DNA from: Ciona savignyi
Taxonomy: Eukaryota > Chordata > Ascidiacea > Phlebobranchia > Cionidae
Reading direction: 5' to 3'
DNA length: 64,000 nucleotides
NCBI GenBank assembly: GCA_000149265.1
Contig: CH002711.1
Span: forward strand, 83,565-147,564
Shown here: piece by piece, positions 49,398 through 59,896 of the stretch
Numbering within the stretch: position 1 is the first letter of the stretch
Layout: each line of letters starts with the position of its first letter
Program-made: the position numbers and the translations under genes
Notes under the pieces: model-generated
What the model was told of the DNA's origin: nothing
The model's database searches: none
What the model saw: only the letters and a program-made list of their open reading frames with translations

Positions 49398-52300
49398 TTA
49401 AAAAACATGATTGCAAGGATTTTTGCAAAATTGGCTGGTCCAATATTCTGTGATTTTCTTGTTAAGTTCGCCATCACCGCCGTTTACTGAAAAGATGTGG
49501 TCTTGTTGTCCTGCCATATCCATAAGCTGTTTTTGGTCGAATGTAACGTCATCAAGTTTGAACGGGTAAACGTAAGTCTGGGAACATGAGGAATAAATAA
49601 AATATGATGGAAAATCACGGGGATTCATCATATAACATGTCCATATTTAAAGCATCAGAACTATAGATCGTATTGTAAACGATATAAACGTTTCTAATTT
49701 GTTAAACCCAGTAATTTTAGGTTAAAACCATCGTTAAATAAACTGTCCAGTGATGCTAAAACGGCTCGTTTCAAATCCAAGACCGTTATGCAGTAGAGCG
49801 TTTCATACGCAACTATTAACTACCTTTCTGGGCTTCCTTCTGATGATTGAGTGTTCGCTGCTAACATATGTATAGGCCCAGTATACATTATATCAGTTGC
49901 CGTTTTGTGAACATCAAGTACTCACCAGAATTCCATCCCGTCTCGCAGCTTCTCCAGCAGATCGGAGATCCTGATCCGAGTTTGAATCGGTTATAATGCT
50001 AAGAATTTTTGGAACTGTGCTGTCTCTGGCACCCACTTTTGTCTTGTAGAGATAGTTAATTGCGTACCATACTGCGGTTGCCGTGTTCACTTTATTGCCT
50101 AAAAATGCAATAAGGATGTTTTTAGAAAAACATATTTTTATATAGTCTATGCACCTTTACCTGTTTTACTAAAATCAATATTTAGCATTCTTTCTCTGAA
50201 AAGTTGAATGAATTTTTCTTTATTGAAATCAGCATCTTTAAATGTTATCAACGTTTCTTCATGTACACGATCGCTAAAGAAGAATATCGATGCTTGCGAT
50301 GAGTCGCGACCGTGCTTTATCCCACTGCGCACAAGTATACATTTAATACAAAAAAAGTGGGTATTGTATTAATTAGAGGACAGGAACATTATATAAGTCA
50401 TTTGGTACGCCACTAACTTTTTAAGTGTTTATTTCCCGACAGAGAAAAGTGTACTCCACACTTCCGACAGATAGGACAGAGTCGACACACCCGACAGGTT
50501 AGTCTAGTGGTTTAGTGCGTCGTCTGTTAGCGGATTTGAAACTGGTGGCTTGCTGGTCGACTGTGTCCTTGGGCAAGGCACTTAACATTGGCCGAATCCA
50601 GTGGATTAATGGGTTCTACTAAATTAAAGGAACGTGTGAATGATACACAAAACAATGCAATAGCTCCGGTAACCCAACGGTGGGCGCGAGGTGATCTGAT
50701 GATTTTCCTTGTGTTAACCTACTTGATTTAAACTTTAAAGAATAAATATAAATATCCTATTCAAGATAATGGGGTTGGGACCATCCCTACTAATCTGTTT
50801 AGCGTGTACCCGAAAGGAGCCAGCACTTGGTGTGCCTATTGCTTTAAGACCGAATTAATACTTACATATCAACGGAGGCTTCGAGTTCCAACAACTTTTC
50901 CCAGTTCTCTTTGGAAGAGGCATGATAAAGTCGAACAGTATCGTGCAGCAAATACGTCGGACAATGCCCTGTTGTCCAAATTTACGATAACAGTTATAAA
51001 GACTAGCTCGTCGGCTATTATTTGCTGAATAAAGCAGTTAATGGTATTTGCTGTGGTCTAAATTTTATTTCCGTAGATTGGAAAACGCATGCTGGAACGT
51101 TATCACAAATGCATGTAAGTGCCAAAATACTTCTTATCGTCTGGTTAACGGAGCTAACGCACGAAGGTCTAATAAACTAAGGTATAATATATGGCCGGAT
51201 ACTGAGCTTAACCCCATACTGCTCTATCCAGGTATTTAATTGATTTATACGTTATACGGGTGGATCTGATGGCTGTTCCTTACTGCTTCATCACGTGAGT
51301 GTTTAGCTAAGTATCAATGCACTTTTGGTGCGGTTGGAAGAATGGCATGTGTTATTCTTTAAGTCAGCTATTTTGTATACCTATGTAGTTTTTTAACTTT
51401 AAATCAGCTAATTGAAACAAAGGTGTGTGTTTCACACAATTTTAGTTTCTAAAAGAATCTTAGACTTTATATGGGTGGATCGCGGGTGACAACCTTTCGG
51501 CCACTTTCTATTGCAAAAATACGAAAATAATTGCCCGAAAGCCAAAAAATATGATAAAACGTACTTGCACAGCACGGCATTGGGGCATCCCAGCTTCCAT
51601 TTCGCAAACATGTATTTGAAGAAACTGCAGCTGGGAAAACGTTGTATTCTTCGTTGCATTCATAACTACACAATGATCCGGGATTGTGTCCGTCAGTACA
51701 GGAATACTCTCCGCGGAATAATGCAGGTTTTTGAGTTGGACAACTCTTAGCTGCAAAATTGAAATAGGACTTGAATTTAATTAACCTGGAACAGGCGTTG
51801 GTGATTAAATACTGAATGGAATAAGGAGCTGCGGATTAACTTTGGCTAGGAGCTGCGGGATCGTAGCACGAGGTACAACTAACCCAAAGGTTATGAAGTC
51901 GCAACCCACAACTAGCCAATCGGCGCTTATCAGACATTTCTTTGAGCCAGTGGGTTAATGGCATTAGCATAAACAATAGAAATGTCTCAAACTGATATAT
52001 ACAACATATTGTAACTGCTTTGTTAACCGATTGGACAGGCAGGAGCACGAGATAAACTCGCGTTACAGCGCACCTTTTTTGTCCACCATAGGAAAGAAAA
52101 ACATGGGCAAAGGCCTGCCCATGTTTTATAAAGATATATAATAATCTATAAAAGGCTACTTACGCTCTGGTTGTGGTGGCTTAAAGTCAGTGCAGGTTAG
52201 TGGACCTTCATTGCAAAGATCGTCCACGCAACAACACCTGCATACTGAGTTTGACTGATCATCGTTGCACTGAGTACTTTTGCCAGAAATCATGTAGTTC

Positions 52301-54386
52301 TGGTGTAGAAATGTGATTTTTTTATAATTAGTGCTATCGTTTCTTTGGTAGAGTAAAGTAGATCAGCACGAATTTACAATTTAACAAGAAAGCACAAATG
52401 TCTAAAAAAAGCGGAAAAACTACTGTAGCTATAACACAAAATTTACTCGTTATCCAATAAAACTAATATAAAAAAATACTTTTGGTACAATTAGTAAAAG
52501 AACTCCACAAGCATCGAGAGAAGTTAATTACCTTTAAAATTTTTACATTTACCTAAACCTCTTACAATTTATGGACTAGCTTATACCATTGTCCGACCCG
52601 ATGGTCTAGCGCAGGGGTGGGCAACCTTTCTCGGCCTGGGTGCCAAAATCGGCTAAAATTAATGGAAAAATCCTTCCGCGTGCCAACTAACAATTCGTGA
52701 GAACATATTTCTGTTTTTGAATGTTTACTCCTACTATAATAGGAGTTGTACTATTTCCTACTATAGTACGAGTTCTGTACCTTTGAATTGCACTAATGTG
52801 ACATCAAATAGCTTCTTGTGATGTCATAAATGCCTATAGCCTGTAAGCTTTCATGACAAATTGTTTGTTAAGTTGATTGAAAGAGCAGTTGCGTAAAAAC
52901 TTAATTTTACACAGTTTTTTTTTCAGAAGCGTCGTTTAAATTTTTTGGAAGGTGTTTAGCGGTCCTAGAAAATTGTCTCGCGATCCCCAGTTTAAGAACC
53001 GCTGTTTTACAGTTATGACTTTTAATTTTTATCTTTACTGCAAAATAAGCAAGCGCTGTACTATTACTGATAGAGCAAACCTTAGGCAGGTGAAAAAGTG
53101 TGTTCAATGATGAATTTTTACTCTCATTAACGCAATTTGAAAAACGTAACGATGAGCTTATGTGAAATAAGTTACCGGTCTTTTTTACTTGCCGAAATAT
53201 GCATTTATGACCTTTACCGATACCGAATGACCTTACCGGTACAACATGTTTAGCCTTATAACACTTTGTATCTCAAATTGCTAACAAAAAGAAATTAGGA
53301 TGCTGAGGGTAACTGATATTAACTACATCTGGTTGGCTGCACAAACGTACAAATTTCTCTCGCGTCCGATTCGGCTGTGGCAGCAGGTTGCGAAATTTGC
53401 AAGCCGATTGTTGTACTCGTTGGTGTTTGTTGAGTAACAATAACACGGTAATCAATAATCAAATCTTCACAACTTACGGTAATAAACAGTTTATGCACGT
53501 GCCCACAGCTCAAATAATACAACAACTTTTAAGTTATCATCTTTAAGAGAAAGGAATCTAATTTCCTTGAACTAGCGTGCCAGAAATACGAGCTCGCGTG
53601 CCAAGTTGGGCACGCGTGCCAGGGGTTGCCCATGCCTGGTCTAGCGGTTAAGTGCGTCGCCTTTCAATCGAAAGGTTGCAGGTGCGAAACTGGTCGCTAG
53701 CTAGACGGTTGTGTCCTTGGGCAAGGCACTTTACGTACATTGCCTGAACTCAGCGGATTAATGGGTTCTACCAAATTGAAGGAACGTGTCTATCATATAC
53801 AACACACTGCAATAGCTCCGGTAACCCGACGATGGGCGCGAGGTGACCTGAAGATTGCCCGTGTGATAACCCCCTAGGTTTTCCCATTCACGGGGGTAAA
53901 CATGAATATCCTCCTATCCTATCCTATATATATATCCTATCCTATACATTTACCTGAACCTGGTTGGCCTCACACGCCTGCGTCTGCTTACATTGCTTCG
54001 AAACATGGACGACTTTAAATTTAGAACCAATTCGAACCTTCCTCACTTCTGTCTCGCAAGAAGCCTGTAAGATATATTATTATAACACTTTCTAGTAATG
54101 TTTAAGCGATTCTAAAAGCAATAAATAATTAATCTTTCAAAGATCCAGCTAATTTTTTTTAGACAACACCAACCTGGTCAAAAGAGCACGTCTCTAGTCC
54201 AGCATGCCTATCACATTCTTCGATGCTCTTGCCTTTACAGCGCAAGCATTGTAGCCCTGTAAAACAAGAGTTATCTTTACTTTTTTATGGTTTACAAAAT
54301 TGTATTCAACAAAGACTATAAATACACATACCTTCTGTGGCCACGACAAGACTAACAACAATGACGAAACCAAATATCATTTTCAT
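49398..54386 (-). CDS. secreted Ly6/three-finger + sushi + vWA protein, 9 exons
   Basis: Exons: 54332-54386, 54174-54256, 53954-54064, 52164-52299, 51565-51750, 50866-50968, 50161-50324, 49926-50098, 49398-49577; phases close, 396 aa. A signal peptide (MKMIFGFVIVVSLVVATEG) is followed by a Cys-rich three-finger/Ly6-like domain (LQCLRCKG, then SKQCKQTQAC, then SVCRCCCVDDLCN). One sushi/CCP domain comes next (CSYECNEEYNVF, then TCLRNGSWDAPMPCC) and then a von Willebrand factor A domain (SKENWEKLLEL, SQASIFFFSDRV, KILSIITDSNSDQD, TYVYPFKLDDVTF). It ends in two Cys (FCKNPCNHVF). Probably extracellular adhesion or recognition. The exon that should carry the MIDAS DxSxS reads HASSKENW, so metal binding looks lost. 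The exon 6 5' edge is set by phase only. Confidence 0.8.
50493..50762 (+). repeat. SINE copy in vWA-gene intron 6
   Basis: Same family, plus strand, opposite to the host gene: head 'ggttagtctagtggtttagtgcgtcg', body 'gggcaaggcacttaacattgg', 3' 'gtgttaacctacttg', tail 'aatatcctattc'. It is moderately diverged. It naturally contains TTAA at the position where the copy at 36739 was hit by the piggyBac-type element. Confidence 0.7.
52590..53945 (+). repeat. SINE copy split by a hAT-type element
   Basis: 52590-52611 carries the SINE head up to GGTCTAGCG. The copy resumes at 53647 (gttaagtgcgtcgcc) and runs intact to the ATCCT tail at about 53945. The right part is one of the best-preserved copies in the window. 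Confidence 0.8.
52612..53638. mobile_element. non-autonomous hAT-type element, 1027 bp
   Basis: Terminal inverted repeats are CAGGGGTGGGCAACC at the left and CAGGCATGGGCAACC as the reverse complement of the right end. It is flanked by a perfect 8-bp duplication, GTCTAGCG (52604-52611 and 53639-53646), the diagnostic target size of hAT elements. No transposase frame. Subterminal 'cgtgccaa'/'gcgtgcca' motifs recur at both ends. Internally, 'cgcgatccccagtttaagaaccgctg' (about 52980-53005, written here in part) resembles the end of another hAT element, so an older nested insertion is possible. Confidence 0.88.
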
Positions 54387-56029
54387 TTTTCGCCTTTAAA
54401 GTGGACGTGTTTCGTGCTTGTGCGAGAAAGCTGTTTGCGGTTGTAAAGTCAACTTGTGCAAGCATATTTATACCTAGCGCTTGCTTCTAACGCAAGTGCG
54501 CATGATTGTACTTTAAATAAGTATATTTAAAGTATTCATTTCTTTATTTAGACTGCGGTTTTAAATACACTGAAACATTACACCGCGGCTTGGTTTTATG
54601 ACCGTAACCTCTAGGTTTAGATAGGTTGACACCTCTGATAGGTGTATTGATTTTAAAATAATCATTGTCGTAAATATTAGATGGTAGTTTCGATTAACAA
54701 ATCATTTTTTAGAATAGTTTTCAGCCAAACCGTATAAGGGAATCAGAACTGTCAGTTCAATATTTTCTTAGCTTTTCAGCGAAAATTGAATCCTGACTAT
54801 CTGACATACTCAAAATATAAAAGGCCAAGTCTAGACTAAACTACCAAAGTTAATTGTACGGGGGATTCTTTAGATGCCATTACCGAGGGATTAAAACCAG
54901 CTAATTTAAATAAAGTCTATCAACGGACGAACATTTACCCGACCAAAGTATCACTACATTTTTGTAAGACTTAGGCAATAAAAATCTTGATTTAAATCAA
55001 GAAATTGCTAGTTTTAAACAAGGCAGGTCTCAGTTCAATCATTAACCATGAATTATGTTAATGATAAGTTAGGTTTTACCGCATATCTATCTATATGCTT
55101 CTTATCTTGTACAATGAATTTTTTGAGCTGCTTTATTAGCAAAAAACATCATGAGTCTGCAAAATCAGGAAAAAATGGAGTGTTAAGTCATTATGCCCCA
55201 CTTTTTCCAACTTCAAACGATCATTTTCAAGCCAACATATTTATTTACATGTTGGGCAGCTAAAATGGGTGTCCGGTTTAAAAAAGTGTGCCCAGAAAAT
55301 ACAGCAAAGTCACACACAGGGTTACAGTAAACATTTCAATGAAATAGGAAACGTATAAATCATGAATGTTTCTATTTTACGAGGAAACTATTCCAACTAT
55401 CTCGCATGCATCGTCAAGTTACCGGACCTACTGCAATGTGTTAAATGGGTATATGCTTGGGATGTTTTTTTTTTGTTTTTTTTTATAATATGTATGCTTG
55501 TGTAGCAGCGCTCTTACTTTGACGGGTTTTGAGCAGGGTAAGACAAGGGGTAGACACAGGTTAAGTATTTTATTAGGTTATCACGCAAGGTGAAGCCAGT
55601 CAGAGCGCTCTACACACATGGGGCATAGCTTATAGTATACGTTAAGGTTTGAGTGAGCGGCGTAGCCAAGCGAGTGTGGGATTCCTACACTTGAAATGTT
55701 TTTTTAACATAAATAGTCTTAATATGTATATACAGATATTTAAGGCCCATGGTTTTAGGGACTAGGCCTATTTGTTAACCTACAGGGTTCAGGCAGTGTC
55801 CTCTAAGTGTTTAGCCCAAGCACATAACCACTTAGCTACTGGTTTAGCTATCCAGTTTCCTACAGTCTTGTGAAACTTATACCAAACTCCATCGGAAGTT
55901 TTATTTTTTATTTGGCGCATTTATTTATATCCGTATTTGTTGACGCAAGACTAATCTTGTGACCTGCGGCGCATTCAGAAACGATAATTCCGTGCTGTGA
56001 CCGAAAGTTGCATCATTGTTATTTTCCCG
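54387..56029. other. intergenic between vWA gene and XBP1
   Basis: No coding exon could be supported. A decayed reverse SINE copy appears in two parts (about 55362-55470 and 55750-55860) with about 280 bp between them. That inner block has partial inverted ends (gtgtagcagcgctc versus gagcgctctacac) and may be an insertion. The two genes flanking this stretch are divergently transcribed, so it contains both promoters. Confidence 0.5.
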
Positions 56030-56087
56030 TGACGTCAAACACATCACGCGGAAATGAGCTATCGATAGCCAATAGGAGCGCGCCACG
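56030..56087 (+). promoter_or_regulatory. XBP1 promoter: CRE-like site and exact ERSE
   Basis: CCAAT (56069-56073), nine bases (56074-56082), then CCACG (56083-56087) form an exact ER stress response element, bound in vertebrates by NF-Y plus ATF6 or XBP1. A palindromic TGACGTCA (ATF/CREB-type) lies at 56030-56037. Both sit 220-280 bp upstream of the XBP1 ATG. Vertebrate XBP1 promoters also carry ERSE, so conserved UPR autoregulation is the natural reading. Confidence 0.75.
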
Positions 56088-56309
56088 GTGTCAGTCACGA
56101 GAAGGCCACATCATCGTTGTGAAATCTTCGACTCATTCGATTTTTGGTCGCCAACGAAAGATGTAAACTGTTCATTATAAAATTGTTCCATTGCTTTACG
56201 CACCAAAAGTGCGCATTAGAAAATATTGATGTTTATCTGAAACCTTGAAGCTTATCAAGTTAGTTTAGTTTTTCTACAAATAGGTCTATTTAAAGGATTA
56301 TTAGTGAAA

Positions 56310-58436
56310 ATGTCCCCGACTGCTACACCTCAAACAGTTATAATTTCACCTAGCACTAAACTGATTCCCGTCACCATGGCGAATCAGAGAAGAACAGAGG
56401 TGGAATTTGTGGGTTCTCCACAATCTATTCCAAAATATGCGCTTGGTTTATTTGATTCAAATGGAAATGGACCAAGGAAACGAAAGCGTCTAACACATTT
56501 GACCAATGAAGAAAAGGTTATGAGAAGGTAATTTATGTTTTGTGTAAATCTTACAGTGATTTTATATATTTGTGTACTCCACAGGTATGTAATTACTTTA
56601 GTGATGTAATTATGTTGCTGTCGGTCCCCTGTCACTTTACTTTTTTAATAGGAAACTTAAAAATCGAGTTGCTGCCCAAACTGCAAGAGACCGAAAGAAG
56701 GTTCGAATGGAATGTTTGGAAGAAACTATTCAAAAAGTTCAACAACAGGTATAGGCTTATCTAATATACTGGATGGATTTTATTAAAAAGCCCATGTCGT
56801 TTAAATGTTACTAAAGCTTAGAATCCTGTACTGTGAGACTAGTATGAGAAACATGGCGGATTTCAACAAAAAAATAAACCAACATTTATTGTTGTCAAGT
56901 AAAGTTATAGATCATGCTGTATCACTTTTCATAACTAGCCTGAAATTTATATCTTTGTTAAGAAGTAAAGTGCTTGAATGTTATAGTTATGGCTGGTATG
57001 CTTCATTATTAATATTTGCACATTTTACAGGCAAAGGAACTTCTTGATGTAAATATGCAGCTACTCGAAAGGGCTGAAGCTTTGGAGAAAGAAAATCTTG
57101 AGCTTCGTGTCCGACTTGGTATTTCTTCCAGCCATGACACAACGGTGTCAAATAATAGAGATAATGTGGAGCGAATCAAGGTGGAGTTTAATGATGTTAT
57201 CAATTCACATCAATCCAGTGAAGTTATATTACCAGAGTGCATACTTTCTCCTGATGAATCATCTGGTAAGCATCACCAGCAATGTTTTAAGAAATAAATC
57301 ATTTATTTGGGTGTAATGAATTCTTGTTATTATCTGCAGATGAGTTCGATCATCGCATGGATTACAAACGAAGGATGTGTGAGTCTCGTCACGAAGAGAC
57401 GGCGAAGCGACTTTGCCTGGCTAAAACCGAGTGTGCATCCCCCGCGCCCGCAGTGTTCGGGGAACACAAATTGGAAAGACTTAATCCTCAGCAGCAGGAA
57501 GCTGTCAACCTCATGTTGATCCACTCGGAGCTAGCCCAGGCCAAGTTGCCAGCCAAATCCTCGATGACAAAGCCACATCTCCAGAAGATGATATCCTTGG
57601 ATGGCTTGAACAAATCGGTAATGAACTTAAGTACGAAGAGTCGAAATGCACCCAAAACGCAGGTAAACCAAAAAATCAATGGCAGACTGTACAGAAATTG
57701 TAAATAAAACTGTACACTTATTTAAATGTTAACCTTTTCAGACTCCACTGGACTTGAGAACAAATGTGAAGGAGCAGTAGATACAGATGGTGTTGATCAG
57801 CGAAGCTCCATCAAACAACTGATCAATATAGACCATCTGTACTCCAAGCCATGTGAAGAAAATCTCCATTCTATCGAAATTCCTCTCAATGACGCAAAGA
57901 AACCTGTGTTCCATGTCCAACTAAGCAGGTCCACTCGTTCTACCAAACTTATTAAGCAATCTCCTGTGTTGCGTGTAAGTTTGGCAAGTGCCGTGGACAA
58001 AAAACCAAGTGCCCTTTTTGAAGAAGCGGCAAAAATTAGTGCGAAAACTACAGAGAACAATGAAGCATCTGCATCAACAAGTCCATCTGAAAGCCCACCT
58101 TTGCCCATGCTATGTAATGTCAAGCAAGAGCTGGATACCTCACTCCTGCTGCCTACATTTGAAGAAAACAAGCTTGACTTTGACCTGTTTAGCCGTGATC
58201 TCGGAAATATTTTTAACAGTCCTGAATTGGACTCTATTTCTAGTCCTACGAGTTCAAGGTCATGTAGCTCTCCTGACCGAATGTCTGACATTTCACAGGC
58301 ATCTTGTCAAATCAATACACCGTCACCAATGATGGAGTCACTCGACCCCTTTATAGATGCTCAGAGCTATGACTGTATGACATTCAATGATCCATTCTCA
58401 ACTGAACTTTTCCCTCAATTAGCTTGTGGAATCTAA
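56310..58436 (+). CDS. XBP1: XBP1, bZIP transcription factor of the unfolded protein response (spliced form)
   Basis: Spliceosomal exons: 56310-56527, 56652-56748, 57031-57265, 57340-57662, 57742-58436. With the IRE1-type intron 57451-57491 also removed, the product is 508 aa. The basic region RRKLKNRVAAQTARDRKK is essentially identical to vertebrate XBP1 and a leucine zipper follows (LLDVNMQLLERAEALEKE). In the spliced frame exon 4 gives SPEDDILGWLEQIGNEL. Exon 5 gives INIDHLYSKP and the terminal TELFPQLACGI, matching the human activation domain (DILLGILDNLD, FDHIYTKP, ELFPQL). Unspliced mRNA instead reads through to a stop at 57778-57780, about 303 aa, with bZIP but no activation domain. 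It acts in the nucleus on UPR genes and is activated by IRE1 cleavage at the ER. Confidence 0.95.
57440..57499 (+). promoter_or_regulatory. IRE1 cleavage hairpins and 41-nt unconventional intron of XBP1
   Basis: The first loop CCGCAGT (57448-57454) is closed by CCCCGCGC/GTTCGGGG: eight positions with one mismatch and one G-U pair. The second loop CAGCAGC (57489-57495) is closed by TCCT/AGGA. Both fit the IRE1 consensus CNG|CNGN. Cutting after 57450 and after 57491 removes 41 nt. 41, like the vertebrate 26, leaves remainder 2 on division by 3, so the same frame change follows and the exon then runs open into the 231-codon exon 5 frame. Confidence 0.85.
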
Positions 58437-59896
58437 ATGATTCGGTTGTATTAATCATGTACATTCTCTATGGCATGGGCTTTTCTTTTCCGGTCAAATG
58501 GGTATTCTGTGCAATCAACTCTCGTGTCGAGTTATAATGTAAAGACCTAGGTGGTGCTTTTATTTTGTTCTCTGTACATTCATTCGCCTTTTTTCTGCCA
58601 TTGTCTTCATAAAGTGGAAAAATCACAAAACGTGTTTTGGAATTTGTTAAGTTGGGGATAAATTAAGGAGCTTTTTAATTGTAGTCTAAATCTTATAGAA
58701 GACCTATGACCTACAGCTTATGAATTTGTGTTTGAAAGCGGTTAATAATATGTCCAGGAGTCTCTTCTATAGACCTACAATGAAAATATAGGATCTACTA
58801 AACCGGTTGGAAAAGAGCAAATCCAAATTAAAATTCGTTTAAACATTAGTTAATACATTAAATTTACCTTTAAATGATAAAAAGAACACCATAACTAACG
58901 TTTATGAATAAAAAATAACATCTCTTGCTCTACGGACTTTACTGATCTGCAGGACAGTGGGAAGAGGTTATTTATTCATCACAAAAAATTAATGTGCCAT
59001 TAAACTGCGATGTGTAGTTTCGTCGGTTTCTCCCTTTTATTTTCATTATTAAAGTTTATTAGTTTATGCACCAGGCACTTACAGAATAAAAAAAACAATT
59101 ATCATCTGTCTTATAAAACAGTCTCCCCTGATCATCTAGCACGGAGTAACTCCTGAAGCAGCACACAGATATATGAATTTCTGACATTAAACGATAAATT
59201 ATTCACTGAACTTTTCCCTCAATTAACCGTGGGAAACTAGTTCAGTTATATTAAGTAAGACCTCAGTGGTGCTTTTCTAGTTGACGGATCGTATGTTTGT
59301 TCTCTGTACATTGCGTTTTAAACAATACTCACAAGTTTGAAGTTGGAGAGGATTAGAGAACTTTTGGATTGTAGTTGGAGTAAGGGAAATGACTAAATAG
59401 AGAAGGGTAGCAGATGCCAAACATACAAAATACGTTAAAAAAGCTCCACAAAAACTTTATTAGAAGAATATCATAAAATCAGAAATTCAAATTGTTTAGC
59501 AATTACAACAAAAACTAACTTTGTGTAAAATCTTGATAATACTATTACACTGTGGGATCTAAACATGATTGGAACGAGTAAAACAAAATTAAGTGCCTTT
59601 AAATATACAATAAATGCCACAACATTAAAGCACTCACATATAAAGAAAGTACTACATAGGACAGCCATTAAATATCAAATGAGGATAGGGTAAGGGTTAG
59701 TAAATTTATCAACTTAGTTCATGTGTAATACCAATTTCGGTAATTAACGTTAGGTATTGCAACGAAATTGTCGAAATATTTATGTACGTTAGCTGACAAT
59801 AAGTAATCTTAGCCACAGCTCCTAAGTAAAAATTAATCGACATTTTTAAAGTTCAGGAGACTCGCAGACAAATGACACATGCAACATTTAACGTTT
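58437..59896. other. XBP1 3' flank with duplicated XBP1 tail; convergent with ECT2
   Basis: Probable XBP1 3' UTR and intergenic DNA. The segment from about 59165 to 59400 repeats the end of the XBP1 coding exon and its 3' UTR (about 58360-58700). No other gene was seen. ECT2 ends at 59897 on the other strand. Confidence 0.6.
59165..59240 (+). pseudogene. partial duplicate of the XBP1 C-terminus
   Basis: In frame it reads TQIYEFLTLNDKLFTELFPQ and then LTVGN followed by TAG at 59238-59240. XBP1 itself ends AQSYDCMTFNDPFSTELFPQ then LACGI. The similarity continues into the 3' UTR (shared 'ggtggtgcttttt'/'gttctctgtacatt' blocks). A TAA lies upstream in frame, and no convincing splice acceptor is certain, so it is called a fragment. 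An alternative terminal exon is not excluded. Confidence 0.6.

Noticed and set aside
50866-51028. Alternative frame for the vWA exon beginning TDELVFITVIVN
   Set aside because: It ends in a stop before the donor. Only the frame from 50968 gives NWEKLLELEASVD in phase with the next exon.
57492-57498. Alternative second IRE1 loop CAGCAGG, three bases downstream
   Set aside because: It has no closing stem, whereas CAGCAGC at 57489 is closed by TCCT/AGGA.
57797-58291. 164-aa antisense frame over XBP1 exon 5
   Set aside because: Shadow of the strongly supported XBP1 activation-domain frame.
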